A DNA stretch of 64,000 bases from Zelopaecilomyces penicillatus. Taxonomy: Eukaryota > Ascomycota > Sordariomycetes > Hypocreales > Pseudodiploosporaceae. The position numbers were made by a program, and so were the translations under genes. The DNA lies in NCBI GenBank assembly GCA_005765155.1, contig VCCP01000007.1, positions 761,501-825,500 on the forward strand, in the 5' to 3' direction. Shown one piece after another: positions 25,043-38,199 of this stretch. Each line of letters starts with the position of its first letter. Position 1 is the first letter of the stretch. The notes under the pieces were generated by a model. That model ran no database searches and had not been told where the DNA came from. It saw only the letters and a program-made list of their open reading frames with translations.

Positions 25043-27360
25043 ATTATCCCTTTATTATTATAATAATAGCTTAATACTATTATATATTAAATTTTAAATT
25101 TTTATTATTATTATATTATTATTAGCTTAATTATAAAATCTTAATTAAATAATAATAAAATATTATTTCCTTATCTATCCTTGTATTATATTTTTATTAT
25201 TATATCTCTTTTATCTTATTGCTTTATATCTTTATTATTTATAACTTTTTACTTTTTATTTTATAATATTTATTATAATTAAATTATTATATTCTTATTA
25301 TCTTTTTCCTAGCTTTTTATTACTTTTTCTATTATATTTTATTATTTATTAAAATAATATCTTAAACAAAATCCTATACCCTTATTTATATTATTAAAAG
25401 ATAATTTAATTAATTAAATAAAATTATAATATAAAGTTAATAATATATATATTACTTTTATATTTCTTTAACTATTAATAATAAAAAGATAACATATATA
25501 ATAAAGCCTATAAAAATTATAAAGATATTTTATATAATTATTATTACTTATACTAAAAGGTATAAATAATATAATAATTAATTAATTAAATACTTTTTAT
25601 AAATAAATAATATTATTATAGCTTTTTATTTAATAATTATTAATATTTTTATTATTATTTAATCCTTTTATTATTATATAAAATAATATATAAAATCTAA
25701 TTAATTATTCAGATTTTCTTATTTATTTAATTATAAAAAGTTAATTAGATTTTAAAAATCTATTATTTATTAAAAATAATTAATATATTTTAATTAATAT
25801 TTTATTAAATCTATATTTAGCTTTTAATAATATTAAGATAATATATTATTATAAATTTAACCTTATTATTTTTTTAAATAAATATAATCCTATTATAATT
25901 ATATATAATTTATTTATTATTTAATATAAAAATACCCTTACTATTACTTAATATTAATTTAAAGAGCTATTTAGTCTAATTATAAATTTAATAAAATTAT
26001 TATTATTAAATATTATTAATATTTTAATAATAATAAACTATTAAATAATAAAGATCTATAAAAGCCTTTTTTAAAGATAAGATAAGTATTTAAAAAAAGA
26101 TAAAATTCTTTATTTAAATAAAAATAATAAAAGCTATATTATTTAATAGATTACTCTTTATAATTATTATAAAATTATTAAGAATATAAAAATAAAAAGG
26201 ATAATATTAATAATAAATTTATTAATAAATTATTATAGTTTTCTTATATATATAAATATATTTAATTAGAGTTTCTTTATATTATTTTCTTTTTTCTTCT
26301 TTATTATTATCTTTTTAAAGATTTACTTTATAAAAGCTATTATCTATTTATAATAGATTTAAAGATATACCTTATTATTTAAGTTAAAATATAATATAAT
26401 TATTATTTTATTTTATTCAGTTTTTAGCTTTTTTTTAATATTCCTTATAATTTTTTATTAATATTTTATTAAAAGCTATTAATACCTTTAATATATTAAT
26501 ATCTTTTATTATAATCCATTAATTATACTCTAAAAGTTAATCCTTTTACTTAATTAAATAACATTATTTATTTTTTATTATAGTTTAATTATTAATTTCT
26601 TTAATTTCTTATTTTTTTTTTAAAAAGTTCTAGTATAAATAAAGTATTTAAATTATTATTTTATTATTTTTCTTGAGATTTAAATAAGCTAATATAAAAA
26701 GTATTTTAAAGCCTTATATATTAATTAAATAAAGCTAATTAATATATTTATATTTTAATAGGCTATAATACTTTAAATAGATTAATAAAATATAATACTA
26801 GCTTATATTTTATTTTTAATTTTTAATTCTTAATATTAAATATAATTAAAGATCCTTATTTCAAATCTATAAATAGATATATCTTATTATAGTGTTTTAT
26901 TTATCTTATTATAGTATTTTATTAATTATTCTTTAATCCTTTTTATATTTTAACTAGAATTCTAATATATAATTTAATTATAAGAATTTATATTATTTTA
27001 TTATCTTTATTAATTATTCTAAAATCTAGATTATAGCCTATTAAAGCTTTATATAATAGAAAGCCTATTATTAAGGATTTTATTAAATTAAACATAAATT
27101 ATATCATATAAATTAAAGATAGCTAGGCTATTTATTTCTTTATTATAAAGTATTAAAGATAATATTTTAATATTTAATTTATCCTTTTTATCTTATTATT
27201 TATTTATAAATAAAATATTATTAAAAGATAATATTTTATCTATAAAATAAAATATAATTCTAATAAAAACTAGCTTATAAAGATCACCTTTTAATTTAAT
27301 ATAATACCTTTTAATACTTTATAATATAATTCTATCTTATTATAAAATAATTTAACTAGC

Positions 27361-27402
<42 letters not shown>

Positions 27403-28479
27403 AAATATAAAGTATATTTAATATATTTATTAATAATAATTAATATTAAATCTATTTCTTTTTTTTTTATTAAAATTTATTAATAAAAATTTAATAATAA
27501 AATTTATTAAGATTTATTTTTATAATTATATAAATATTAATAAGGAATCTAAGTATTTATATAATTAATAATATTATAATACTATATCTTAATAAATATT
27601 ATAGTTTATAATATATCTTTTAATATCTTTATTTATAAATTATTATTAAAATTTCTATTATAATAGCTTTAAGATATAATTAATATTAAAATATCTAGAT
27701 AAAGAATTATTATAATAAAGCTAAAATAATTTATTCTTTAAAAATAACCCTTTAAAATATAAATATAATTCCTGGATTTAATAAAGCTATATATATTTAT
27801 TAATTAATATCTAGTATTATTATTATTTTTCTTTTATAATAAATCTATCTTTTATTAATATATTCTTTTATTATTAAATTAAATATTTTTAATAAATTCT
27901 TATAAAGATTAAAAAATATTAATATTATAAAGTATTTTTTATAGAAATATCTTTCTTATTATTTTTAATAGAATTCTTTATTTATAATTTATTATAGATT
28001 TTATTTATAAAAGAAAATCTAAATAATTCTTTAATAAAAGATTATTATTATTTTATTTAATTATAATAGAGTTTATAAATCTAGATTATAATATAGAAAA
28101 TAAATTTATATTATTTAAAGCTTTATATTTATAATCTAGATATTTTAATAAAATATTTTTAGATTTAATTTATTTAATTAATATTTAACAATAAAATTAT
28201 AAGATATTAATATTATATATTATTTAGCTTATTTTTTTAATAATTTTATTTAAGATATAAATAATTTAAGGTTTTAATAATTAAATAATATCTTTATTTA
28301 TTTTATAAACCCTTTTATTTATCTTTATTAATATTAAAATAAATAAATAATAATAAATATCTTTTAATTAAGGATATTATAATTAATCTTTATTAATATA
28401 AAGTTTTAAGATTAAAAAGCTATAGAATATTATATAAAATTATTATTCTATTATTTCTTTATCAAATTAATACTTTTTT

Positions 28480-29010
28480 AAATTAATATATAATTTTATA
28501 ACCCTTAATCTTTATAATATTTATTTAATATATTTTATATATTCTTTATATATTTTAAAGAAAATTAAAAAATTATTAAAATAAATAATATAGATTATAT
28601 TAATTAATTTATTTAATATCTTATAAATATAATATTAAAATATTATTAATATATTAATTAAATTAAGGGGTATTATAAGATATTTATAATATTTATAATA
28701 TATTTCAAAAGATATTTTATATGTTTTTGTTTTAATTTTAATCTAATAATAAGTATTCTTAATATTAATTTTTAAGATAAATTCAGTATTTATAATCTTT
28801 TTTAAAATCTTTATAATAAAAAATAAAATATAATAATTCTTTTTTATAATTCTATTAAAATCTTAATAATCTATATATAATCTAAGGATCTTATCTTTCT
28901 TAAATATAAAAAGAATTAATATACTTATAAAGCTTTTAAAGGCTTATATATATTTAAATAATAAATTTTTATTAAGATATTTTTATAGGTTTTATAACTT
29001 TTATTAAAAT
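28480..29010 (-). pseudogene. Reverse transcriptase relic of gypsy B copy 1
   Basis: The minus strand shows L-I-L-F-I-F-K-K-D-K then L-R-L-Y-I-D-Y-x-D-F-N-R near 28860-28910, Y-L-I-M-P-L-N-L, and Y-F-N-N-F-L-I-F at 28572-28583, where active enzymes have YxDD. RIP converted both catalytic Asp codons to Asn. Confidence 0.85.
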
Positions 29011-30956
29011 AAAGAATAAATAATTTTATATAATAAGATTTTATTTAATTATAAATTAATAATAAAATTTATTATCTTATATATAAATAATATTTTAATA
29101 TTATTAAATTAAAAAATATTAAGGAAATTCTATAATTTTAATAATAATTCTTTAATATTTTAAAACCCTTTTATTTATTTCTTTTTTAATAAAAATAATT
29201 AATTTATTTTAATAAGCCTTTATAAATTTATATAATTATAATACTTTTATTAATACTTTTATTTTATTTTAAATTTATTTAAATTATTAAAAACTATTAT
29301 ATATATTTAAATATTTTTAATATTTTTATAATCTTAATATTTTTAATAAAATAAAACTTTCTTTCTTTCTTAAATTATAATTAATCTTTAAATAAATATA
29401 AATAAATTCTAAGATTAGCCCTTTTAAATTAATATATATATAATAGATATTTTCTAAATATTATAAATATAAATTAATCCTTCATTTATTATTTTTAAAA
29501 AAAGGATTTTTTTAATAAATATTTATTTTAATTTATGTTTTCTTATAAATATTTTTTTTAATTAAATCTAATTTTAAATATATATTAAAATCTATATATA
29601 TTTTAATAATATTATATTCTTTAATTATTATTAATATATAAAAATAAATGATTATATTAATCTTTATCTTTTTAATTAAAGCTAAAAAATCTATTTTAAT
29701 TAATAATCCTTTTTTAGATTATATTAATTATTATTTTTTTAATTTTAAAATAATTTATCATTTATTATATTTATAATACCCTTTAAATAGTATTTTATTA
29801 TATAATTAAGATTATTATAAAAGTAGTAAATAAATTTTATTAATTATAATAATTCTTTTTTTTATATTTAAGATAGATCTGGTTTTATTAATTAATTTAA
29901 GTTTAAGCCTTTATTCTAAAATATAAGATTTAAATAATCTTTTTTATAATTAAATAAAACTTATATAATATTAATTATTCTTTTCTTATTTATTATTATA
30001 TTAATAGGCTTTTTAATTATATTAGATTTATTTTAATTATTTAGATTTATTTTTTAAATAATATATTAGGTTTTATTACTTTTTTTTATTAATCTTATAA
30101 TTTCCTTTTTATTTTATAATCTTTTTATAATTATTTTATATTTTTAATTATTTTCTTATATATTATTAAGAATTCTTTATTATTTATCTTTATATTAATT
30201 TAAAATAATTATTAAAGCTTAATAAAGAAAAATAATATTAATTATATCTTTATAAGCTTTATATAAGCCTTTTAATATCTTAAAAATTAAAAGAAATCTT
30301 ATAATAATTAATTAAATCTCTATATTAAGGACTTATATATTAAATAAATATCTATTATTTAAAAACTAGAATTCTTAAATAAATATTTAATTTATAAAAT
30401 AAATATATTTTAATTTAATTATAAATTAATATCTTTTTATTAAGGATTTATTTAATATTCTATATTTAATAGCTTTTAATACCTTTAATTTATATTATTA
30501 CTTATCTTATTAATTTGATTTTTTATATTATAATATACTTTTTTATTTTCTTAAAATAATAATTTGAATTATTTTTTTTAATTTTCTTAATTTTTTAATA
30601 ATCCCTTATATAATAAATAAATAATTAAAATTAAATTTATAAGCCTTATATTATAATTAGAATTATTATTATTTTATCAAACTTTTAATTATATTTTTAT
30701 TTAAAATATTAAAAAAAGATTATTAATCTAATATTATCATTTTTAAATAATCTTTTATTAAAGTTTTAATTATATTTTAAATCTTTTTATAATTAATTAT
30801 ACTTAATTAAAAGGTTTATTTAAAGCTAAAGTATTTTAATTAATACTATTTAAATATTTTAGAAATACTTCTTTTAGCTCTTATCCCTTTTATATTAAGG
30901 TTTTATATAATATAATTATATTTATCTTATATAATTATATAAAGAAATAATAGAAT

Positions 30957-31147
30957 TATAATAATAGATTTAATTTATAATAATTAAATAAGATAAAAAT
31001 AATTATATTTAAGTATTATTATTATAAAAGATTATTATTTATTTTATTTATATTATAATAATAAAGATAAGCTAAGAAATACTATATATTTAAAGGTTAT
31101 ATATTATTCTAGATATATATATCTTTATACCTTATAATCCTATTATA
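30957..31147 (-). repeat. 5' LTR of gypsy B copy 1
   Basis: 191 bp direct repeat of 24853-25042. It begins TATAATAATAG and ends CCTATTATA before the target duplication GATAA. Confidence 0.9.
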
Positions 31148-32269
31148 GATAATTTTCCTTTTTTATAATTTTTTTATTTTAAAATAATTCTTTAATATTC
31201 TTATAATTATTTAATAATATTATTTTAATTAATAAGCTTTTTAAATAAATAAATAGATTTAAAGAATATATACTTTTTATTTTATTATATTATTTTAAAT
31301 ATTTAATATAATTATTTATATAGTCTTTTTTAATAAAAGTAGCTGCTTTAATTAATTAATTAATTATAAGCTTAATAAATAATAAAGTAATAAAATAATA
31401 AAATAATGATATATAATATATATTATATAATAAAAAGTTATTTATAATAAATTAAATCAATTATTATATATTAGGATTATATTAAGCTTTTTAAATTATT
31501 TAAATAATTATTAAAATTAATAAAAAGCTTTAATAAAACAGGCTTATATAATAATAAGCTTTAAAGGTTTAAGCCTTTTAAAACCCTTATTAAAAGATTT
31601 ATTAAAAGATATTATATTTTTTTAAAAATCTATTATAAATATTATTTTAAAAAAGATATAAATCTTATAATTAATCTTAATTATTAAAAGCTATTATAAT
31701 TAATCAGAATCTAATATATATAATTAAATTATACTAAACTATAACTATTAAAGGTATTATTAAAATTATAATATATATATTAAATATTATTATTATATAA
31801 AATATTAATTTCTTTTATCTAGCTTATATATAAGCTAGATTAATATATAAACCTTTTAAAAATATAATTTTAAACTCTTAAAAAGTATTAAATATTATAA
31901 AAAGAAATATTATTAAATAAAATTGATTCTTTATAATAAGCTTTTTATAAAGCTTATTTAATAAAAAAGATCTTATTATTAAATAGTTTTTTAATTATTT
32001 AATAAAGAAGATTATAATATTTTTATAATTATAAAAGATATTTTTAAAGAATTAAAAGCTTATTTTAATAAATACTTTTTATAATTATATATTAATAATA
32101 AAAGAGAAATCTTAAGATTAATTAATAAATAAAAGGATTAATTAATAAATAAAAAGATTAATTTTAATATATTTAGCTTTTATATTTATAAATAAAATAG
32201 CTTATTAAAATATTTTATAAAAGTTATTTTAAATTATTTATAAATTATTATAATTTAAGCTTATTTATA
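31148..32269. other. Unassigned AT-rich DNA
   Basis: I see no LTR, domain or clear repeat here beyond scattered AAGCTT and CTTAAG words typical of RIP residue. Confidence 0.5.
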
Positions 32270-32990
32270 TAATAAAATAATTAATTATTTAATTATTTTA
32301 GTTTTATTAAAAAATAAATTTAAATCCTATTATAATAAAAAAATTTTTTAATTTAATTATTTAAAAAGATATCTTATTTAATAATATAAAACTTAAATTA
32401 TTATTAAAATAATATTATAATACTCTTTTAAATAATATTATAATATTAATTATAAGGATATAAAATTATAAAATATATTTTATTTTAAAGTTATTATTAT
32501 ATATTTAAATTATTTTTATAATATTAATATAATAGCTTTCTTAATTATTAATAAAGATATTCTTAATTAAAAAATATAAATCCTTTTAATTAATTATTAA
32601 AATAGTCTTTACAAGAATTAATATATAAGCTATAATAATATTATATATTTATAATAATATAATAATTTAAAGTATATATCTCTTAAATCTATTTATTAAT
32701 TTGAAAAGATTATTAATTAAAATAATATCAAATAATTATAAGAATATTAAAGAATTATTTTATGATAAAAGAATTATAAAAAAGGAAAATTATTATTTTA
32801 AGCTTAATATTAAGCTATTTATTATTATAATTAATTAAGATATATAAGAATTAGAAAAGAAATATAATAACTATAAAAAGGCTATAATATTAATAAAGAT
32901 ATTAAATAAAAATAAAAATAAAGGTTTTTACTGTTTTAAAGGCTTTTCTTTTTTATTTATTAAATTAAAAAAGAATTATATATATTAAGT
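32270..32990 (+). repeat. Dispersed repeat F, copy 1
   Basis: About 700 bp aligns directly with 35315-36030, for example through AAAAAGATATCTTATTTAAT and ATATAAGCTATAATAATATT. A decayed + frame ends in a basic stretch (E-L-E-K-x-Y-N-N-Y-K-K-A-I-I-L), then F-x-F-L-F-I-K-L-K. That could be the C terminus of a transposon protein, but I do not recognise the family. Confidence 0.75.
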
Positions 32991-35314
32991 TATAAATTCT
33001 AGGCCTTTTAAAGGATCTAAGCTATAATATATAAATAATAATAATAATAATAATAATTTAAGCTTAATTATTATTTTTTCTTTAAATTATTATTTTATAT
33101 ATTATAGTCAATCTTATTAATTATATAATAGTTATAAATAAGGATTTTAAACTTTTATAGCTTTTTTTATAAAAACTAAAATTAATCTTAATAATTAATA
33201 AATTAATATTAATAGTATATAGAATTATCAAATCTTATTATAAGATTATTGTTATTATTAAAAAGTATTAATAAAGTATTAATTAAAGCCTTAAAAATAA
33301 AATTAATTAAATTAAAATAGTTTTTTATAATTTATAGTATTTATTATAATTATTATAATCTTTATTATAGTTTATATTATAATTAATAAAAGAATAATTA
33401 TAATCTATTAAATAGCTTAAATATTTATAAAAAGATATTTAATTAATATAATTTTATTTTATTTATTTTATAGATATTTATTATAAAATAAAAAGTAAAA
33501 TAAATTATAAAGATTATTTTAAAATCTATTAATTAAAAGTAAGCCTTTAAAAACCTTATTAAAAAAATTTATATTATTTTATTAAATTTAATTAGTTTTT
33601 TTAAATAAAAATTATATATTTTATTTTTATTTCAAAAATCTTTTAAAGTAAAGAATTCTTAAATAATAAGCTTATTCTTAAGCTTAAATAGATATATAAA
33701 ATCAGCTTTTATAATAAAAGATTAGGCTTATTATAAAGGGTTTTATATAAGTTAAAAGAAAGTATTTCTTTACTTTTAATAGCCTTTAATATTTCTTTTA
33801 TTTAATAGGTTTTATTAAATTTAATAATCTTTTATAATTAAAAAGTTAATAAATTAATTTTATAAAGCCTTTTTTAAATAATTAATAATTAAGAATATCT
33901 TTATAAATCTTTTAATAATTTTTTCTTTTTTATATAAATTTAAATCCTTAAAGATTATTCTTTAATAACTTTATTAATAAAATAAATTATAATATTATTA
34001 TAAAATAAATTATTTTATAAAAAAAAGGCTTTTATAGCTTAAAATAAAGCCTTTATAAATAATAATAATAATTAAGTTATTAATTAATAATAAATATTAA
34101 TCTTTAATAATAAAAGAGTTTTAATAAATAAATTAAATATATCTTTTTATTAAAAATAATTAATAAATAATTCTATTAGCTAAACTTTAAAAGGGTTAAT
34201 CTATATAAATAAATAAGATATATTTAAATAATAAAAGATATTATTAAAGATAAAGCTTTTCTTTTATTTTTTTAAAAATCTTTATAAATTCTTAATATAT
34301 AATTAAAAGATTTTTAATTATTTTCTAGATTAATTAAAAGATAATTAATTAATCCTTTATATTTATTTTTAATTATAATTATTTTCTAGCTTTTTTAATT
34401 TATTTTTATTTTATATATTAAATTTAAAAATATATATTATCTTATATTATCTCTTTATCTTTATAAGTATTATATAATTATATATATTATATTCTTATTA
34501 ATATTAATATTAAAAATAATAAAAATATTTATATATTTAAAAAGTTAAAGGATTAATTTATATTAAATTAATATTTATAATATAATTAAGAATATATTTA
34601 AGCTATTATAAAAACTAGTTTAAAAAGAATTATTATTAATACTTTTATAAGGTTTTTTAATATATATAAATAAAAGATATCTTTAATATTAATAGTTTAT
34701 AACCTTATAAAAGATTAATTAATTTAAATTATTAAATAATATAAAGCCTATTATATAAAAATAATATATATTATTTTTTTAATAATAAATTATTATTGTT
34801 TATAAGTTTTATTATTTATTTATAAGAATATTAAATTAATTTAAAGAAAATTATAGAATTATTTAATTTTAAAATAAATAATATTATAAATATTTTAAAG
34901 CTTATAATTTATTAATAAAATACTAGATTTAAAAGATAAAATATTTTAAATATATTTAATTTATTTAAATAAAATATTTATAGATATAAATAAACCTATT
35001 TTAAGTATTAAACTTAATTTAAAATAAATATTAATTATTATAATAATAAAATATATTCCTTATATATTAATTTAATAATTTATTTTTTATAACATAAAAG
35101 AATATTATTTTAAATTATTTTATTTTAAAAAATAATTTATTATTTATTATTTTTTATATATTATTCTTTAAGAATTAAATAATTATTATTAAATAAATTT
35201 CTTTAATATTATAAAGATAAAATATTATTTAATTATAATAATAAAGAAAAATTAAAATAATATAAATATAATTATTTTCTTTTATTTTAATAATATAATT
35301 ATAATTATATAATA
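32991..35314. other. Unassigned DNA between the two F repeats; holds repeat H copy 2
   Basis: It contains the inverted partner of repeat H at about 34195-34375. If the F copies are LTR-like, this would be the internal region, but no gag or pol motif was found. Confidence 0.45.
34195..34375 (-). repeat. Dispersed repeat H, copy 2 (inverted)
   Basis: Matches the reverse complement of 22880-23060, with the anchor TTATTTTCTAGATTAATTA. Confidence 0.6.
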
Positions 35315-36030
35315 AAATAATTAATTATTTAATGATATTAGCTTTATTAAAAATAAATTTAAATCTTATTATAATAAAACTCTTTTTTTTCAATTATTTA
35401 AAAAGATATCTTATTTAATAATATAAAAATTAAATTATTATTAAAATAATATTATAATATCTTTTTAAATAATATTAAGATATTAATTATAAAAATATAA
35501 AACTAAAATAAATATTTTATTTTAAAAATAATTATTAAATATTTAAATTAGTTTTATAATATTAGCTTTTTTAATTATTAATAAAGATATTCTTTATTAA
35601 TAAATATAAATCCTTTAATTAATTATTAAAAAAGCCTTTTTATAAATTAATATATAAGCTATAATAATATTATATATCTATAATAATATAATAATAAAAA
35701 GAATATATATTCTTTAAGTTTATTTATTTATTTAAAAAGAATATTAATTAAAATAATATTATTAAATAATTATAAAAATATTAAATAATTATTTTAAGAT
35801 AAAGGAATTATAAACACATACAATTATTATTTTAGGTTTAATATTAAATTATTTATTATTATAATTAATTAAAAAATATATAAGAATTAAAAGAGAAATA
35901 AAATATTTATAAAAAAGCTATAATATTAATAAAAATATTATATAAAAATAAGAATAAGAGATTTTACTTTTTTAAGAGTTTTTACTTTTTATTTTATTAA
36001 ATTAAAAGAGATTATATATCTTATATATGT
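35315..36030 (+). repeat. Dispersed repeat F, copy 2
   Basis: Direct repeat of 32270-32990, about 3.05 kb downstream, with many C/T and G/A differences and short indels. It ends AAATTAAAAGAGATTATATA. Confidence 0.75.
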
Positions 36031-36435
36031 AATTATTAAGCTATTAAAAAAGCTTAAAGTTATAATATAAGATTAATAATAATAATAATATAATTATATT
36101 ATCTTAAAATTATAAATATAAATAATTATTAAATATTTAAATTAATTCTTAATATATTTAAATATTAAATTTTAATTATAAAAAGGATTAATTATAATTA
36201 TTTAATAATCTTATTATTTTTATAAATATAAGCTTTAATTATTATATTTAAATTTATAAAAGAAAATTATTAAATACTTTAAATTTATTTATAAATTTAA
36301 TATTAAATAATTTTATATTTAATTTCGTTATATTAATAATATTAATCTTTATTAATATAATTATTTAATTTATTATAAAAGAATTAATTAATAATATATT
36401 TTTAATTACTTAAATTAAAAATACTATAGGCTTTA

Positions 36436-36600
36436 ACCTTTAAGATAAGCCTTAATTATAAATATAAAGCAGGCTTAATCTAAACCTAATTAATATAAGA
36501 AAAAGGATTAAATAAGAATAATATAAGGATCTTTTTTTCTTTTTTAAATTTATTAATATTATTCTTAATACCTATTTATAATAATTATAAGATTAATTAT
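36436..36600. repeat. Dispersed repeat G, copy 1
   Basis: Matches 57155-57320 through AATTATAAATATAA, CTAATTAATATAA, AATAATATAA and a long ATTTATTAATA-rich end. It could be a decayed solo LTR; no target duplication was identified. Confidence 0.6.
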
Positions 36601-37024
36601 TATATTTAATAAACTTCTTTTTTATATTCTTTTAAAAAAAGAAATACTTATTTAAAATAAAATAATAACCTTTAATATAAAACTAATAGAATAATTAATT
36701 AACTTTAAAAGATATATTTTATTAGCTTTAAAAAAATAAAAAGGCTATTCTTTATATAAAAGTATAAATTATTAATTAAAATAATAAAGTATTTAATTTA
36801 AAAAAATGATTAAAAAGTTTATTTATTTTAAATATAAATCTTTTTTTTTATTTTAATTAGTTAATAAAAATAAAGATATCTTTTTTTTATAAATAATAAG
36901 AATCTATTATAAAATTATTATTAATATAGATTATATTAATAATTATAAAAGTAAATAGAAAATTATTTAAAATAATATATTAATATTCTTTTAAATATAT
37001 ATCTAGAAACTCTATTAAATTAAT

Positions 37025-37234
37025 AATCTAAATAAAATATATAATCTAAATAAAATATATAATCTAAATAAAATATATAATCTAAATAAAATATATAATC
37101 TAAATAAAATATATAATCTAAATAAAATATATAATCTAAATAAAATATATAATCTAAATAAAATATATAATCTAAATAAAATATATAATCTAAATAAAAT
37201 ATATAATCTAAATAAAATATATAATCTAAATAAA
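37025..37234. repeat. 18-bp minisatellite, 11.7 copies
   Basis: The unit AATCTAAATAAAATATAT repeats without variation in eleven full copies and one partial copy. It lies upstream of a gypsy pol relic. Confidence 0.95.
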
Positions 37235-38199
37235 CTTTTTAAATATATAATATTAGTTTTTTATAACTTTTATTATAAGAATATAATATAGATTATATTA
37301 AAATATATTAAATAATTATAAAAAAAAACCTTTTTCATATTTTATATATATTATAAATAAAAGCTTTTAATAATAAATAAATTAATTTAATCTTTATTAA
37401 TAAAATTAATAAAACTTTATTAAATATAAAATTTTTATATATATAATATTTATTTAAAATAAAGTATCTTTTATAATAATTATATTATAATTATATTTTA
37501 CTATTAATAGATTATTATAAAACTTAATATATTTAATTTAAAAGAAAAAAATAAAATAAAAATAAAAATATTACTTTATCTTATATATAGCTACCCTTAT
37601 TTAAATTAATAAAAACACTTTAATAATTAATATTAATATAATAACTATAATCAAATATTATATAAATTATAAAAAGAATTAATAAAAGATCTATATTATT
37701 TTCATTTAAGATAATTATTAAATTATAAAATAGATTTTAATTAAAATATTAAATAAAAGAAAATACCTATATTTCTTATATAAACTAAGAATATTTATAA
37801 GATAAATATTATCTTATATAATTATAATATTCTATTAATATTAATACTATTAATTCTGATATAACTTTTAATTTTAATTTAAAGAATAAGAAAAATAACT
37901 TATCTTTAAATTAAATCTTATTTAAAAGCAGGCTAATTATATAATAGCCTTAAAAAAAGATTAATATTAAATTATAATAAAAAAGAAATAAAATATTAAA
38001 ACTAAATTAAATAAATATTTATTTTTAATTCTTACTCTTTTAAATTCTATTATATTTTTAAATATATAGATTAACTTAAAATATAAATATTATAATATAA
38101 TTAATAAATAAATAGCTGAATAATTAAAATTAAAATTAATATATTTTTCAAGATTATATATATTTAATATTCTTGTAGGATTAATTATAAATTATAAAA

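Larger units (their letters stand above)
24853..31147 (-). mobile_element. Ty3/gypsy retrotransposon B, copy 1 (RIP-inactivated)
   Basis: The element is 6,295 bp between direct LTRs 24853-25042 and 30957-31147. The flanking 5 bp are AATAA (24848-24852) and GATAA (31148-31152): a target duplication with one G-to-A difference. Pol lies on the minus strand: RT about 28480-29010 with the palm motif YFNN at 28572-28583, and integrase about 27280-27510. A purine tract (AAAGGGATAAT on the minus strand) abuts the left LTR, confirming that the left LTR is the 3' one. Gag should lie at about 29.5-30.9 kb; no zinc knuckle was resolved. It is homologous along its length to the copy at 43351-56842. No frame is intact. 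Confidence 0.92.

Noticed and set aside
37025..37234. CRISPR array
   Set aside because: The units are contiguous with no spacers, and the genome is fungal; it is a minisatellite.
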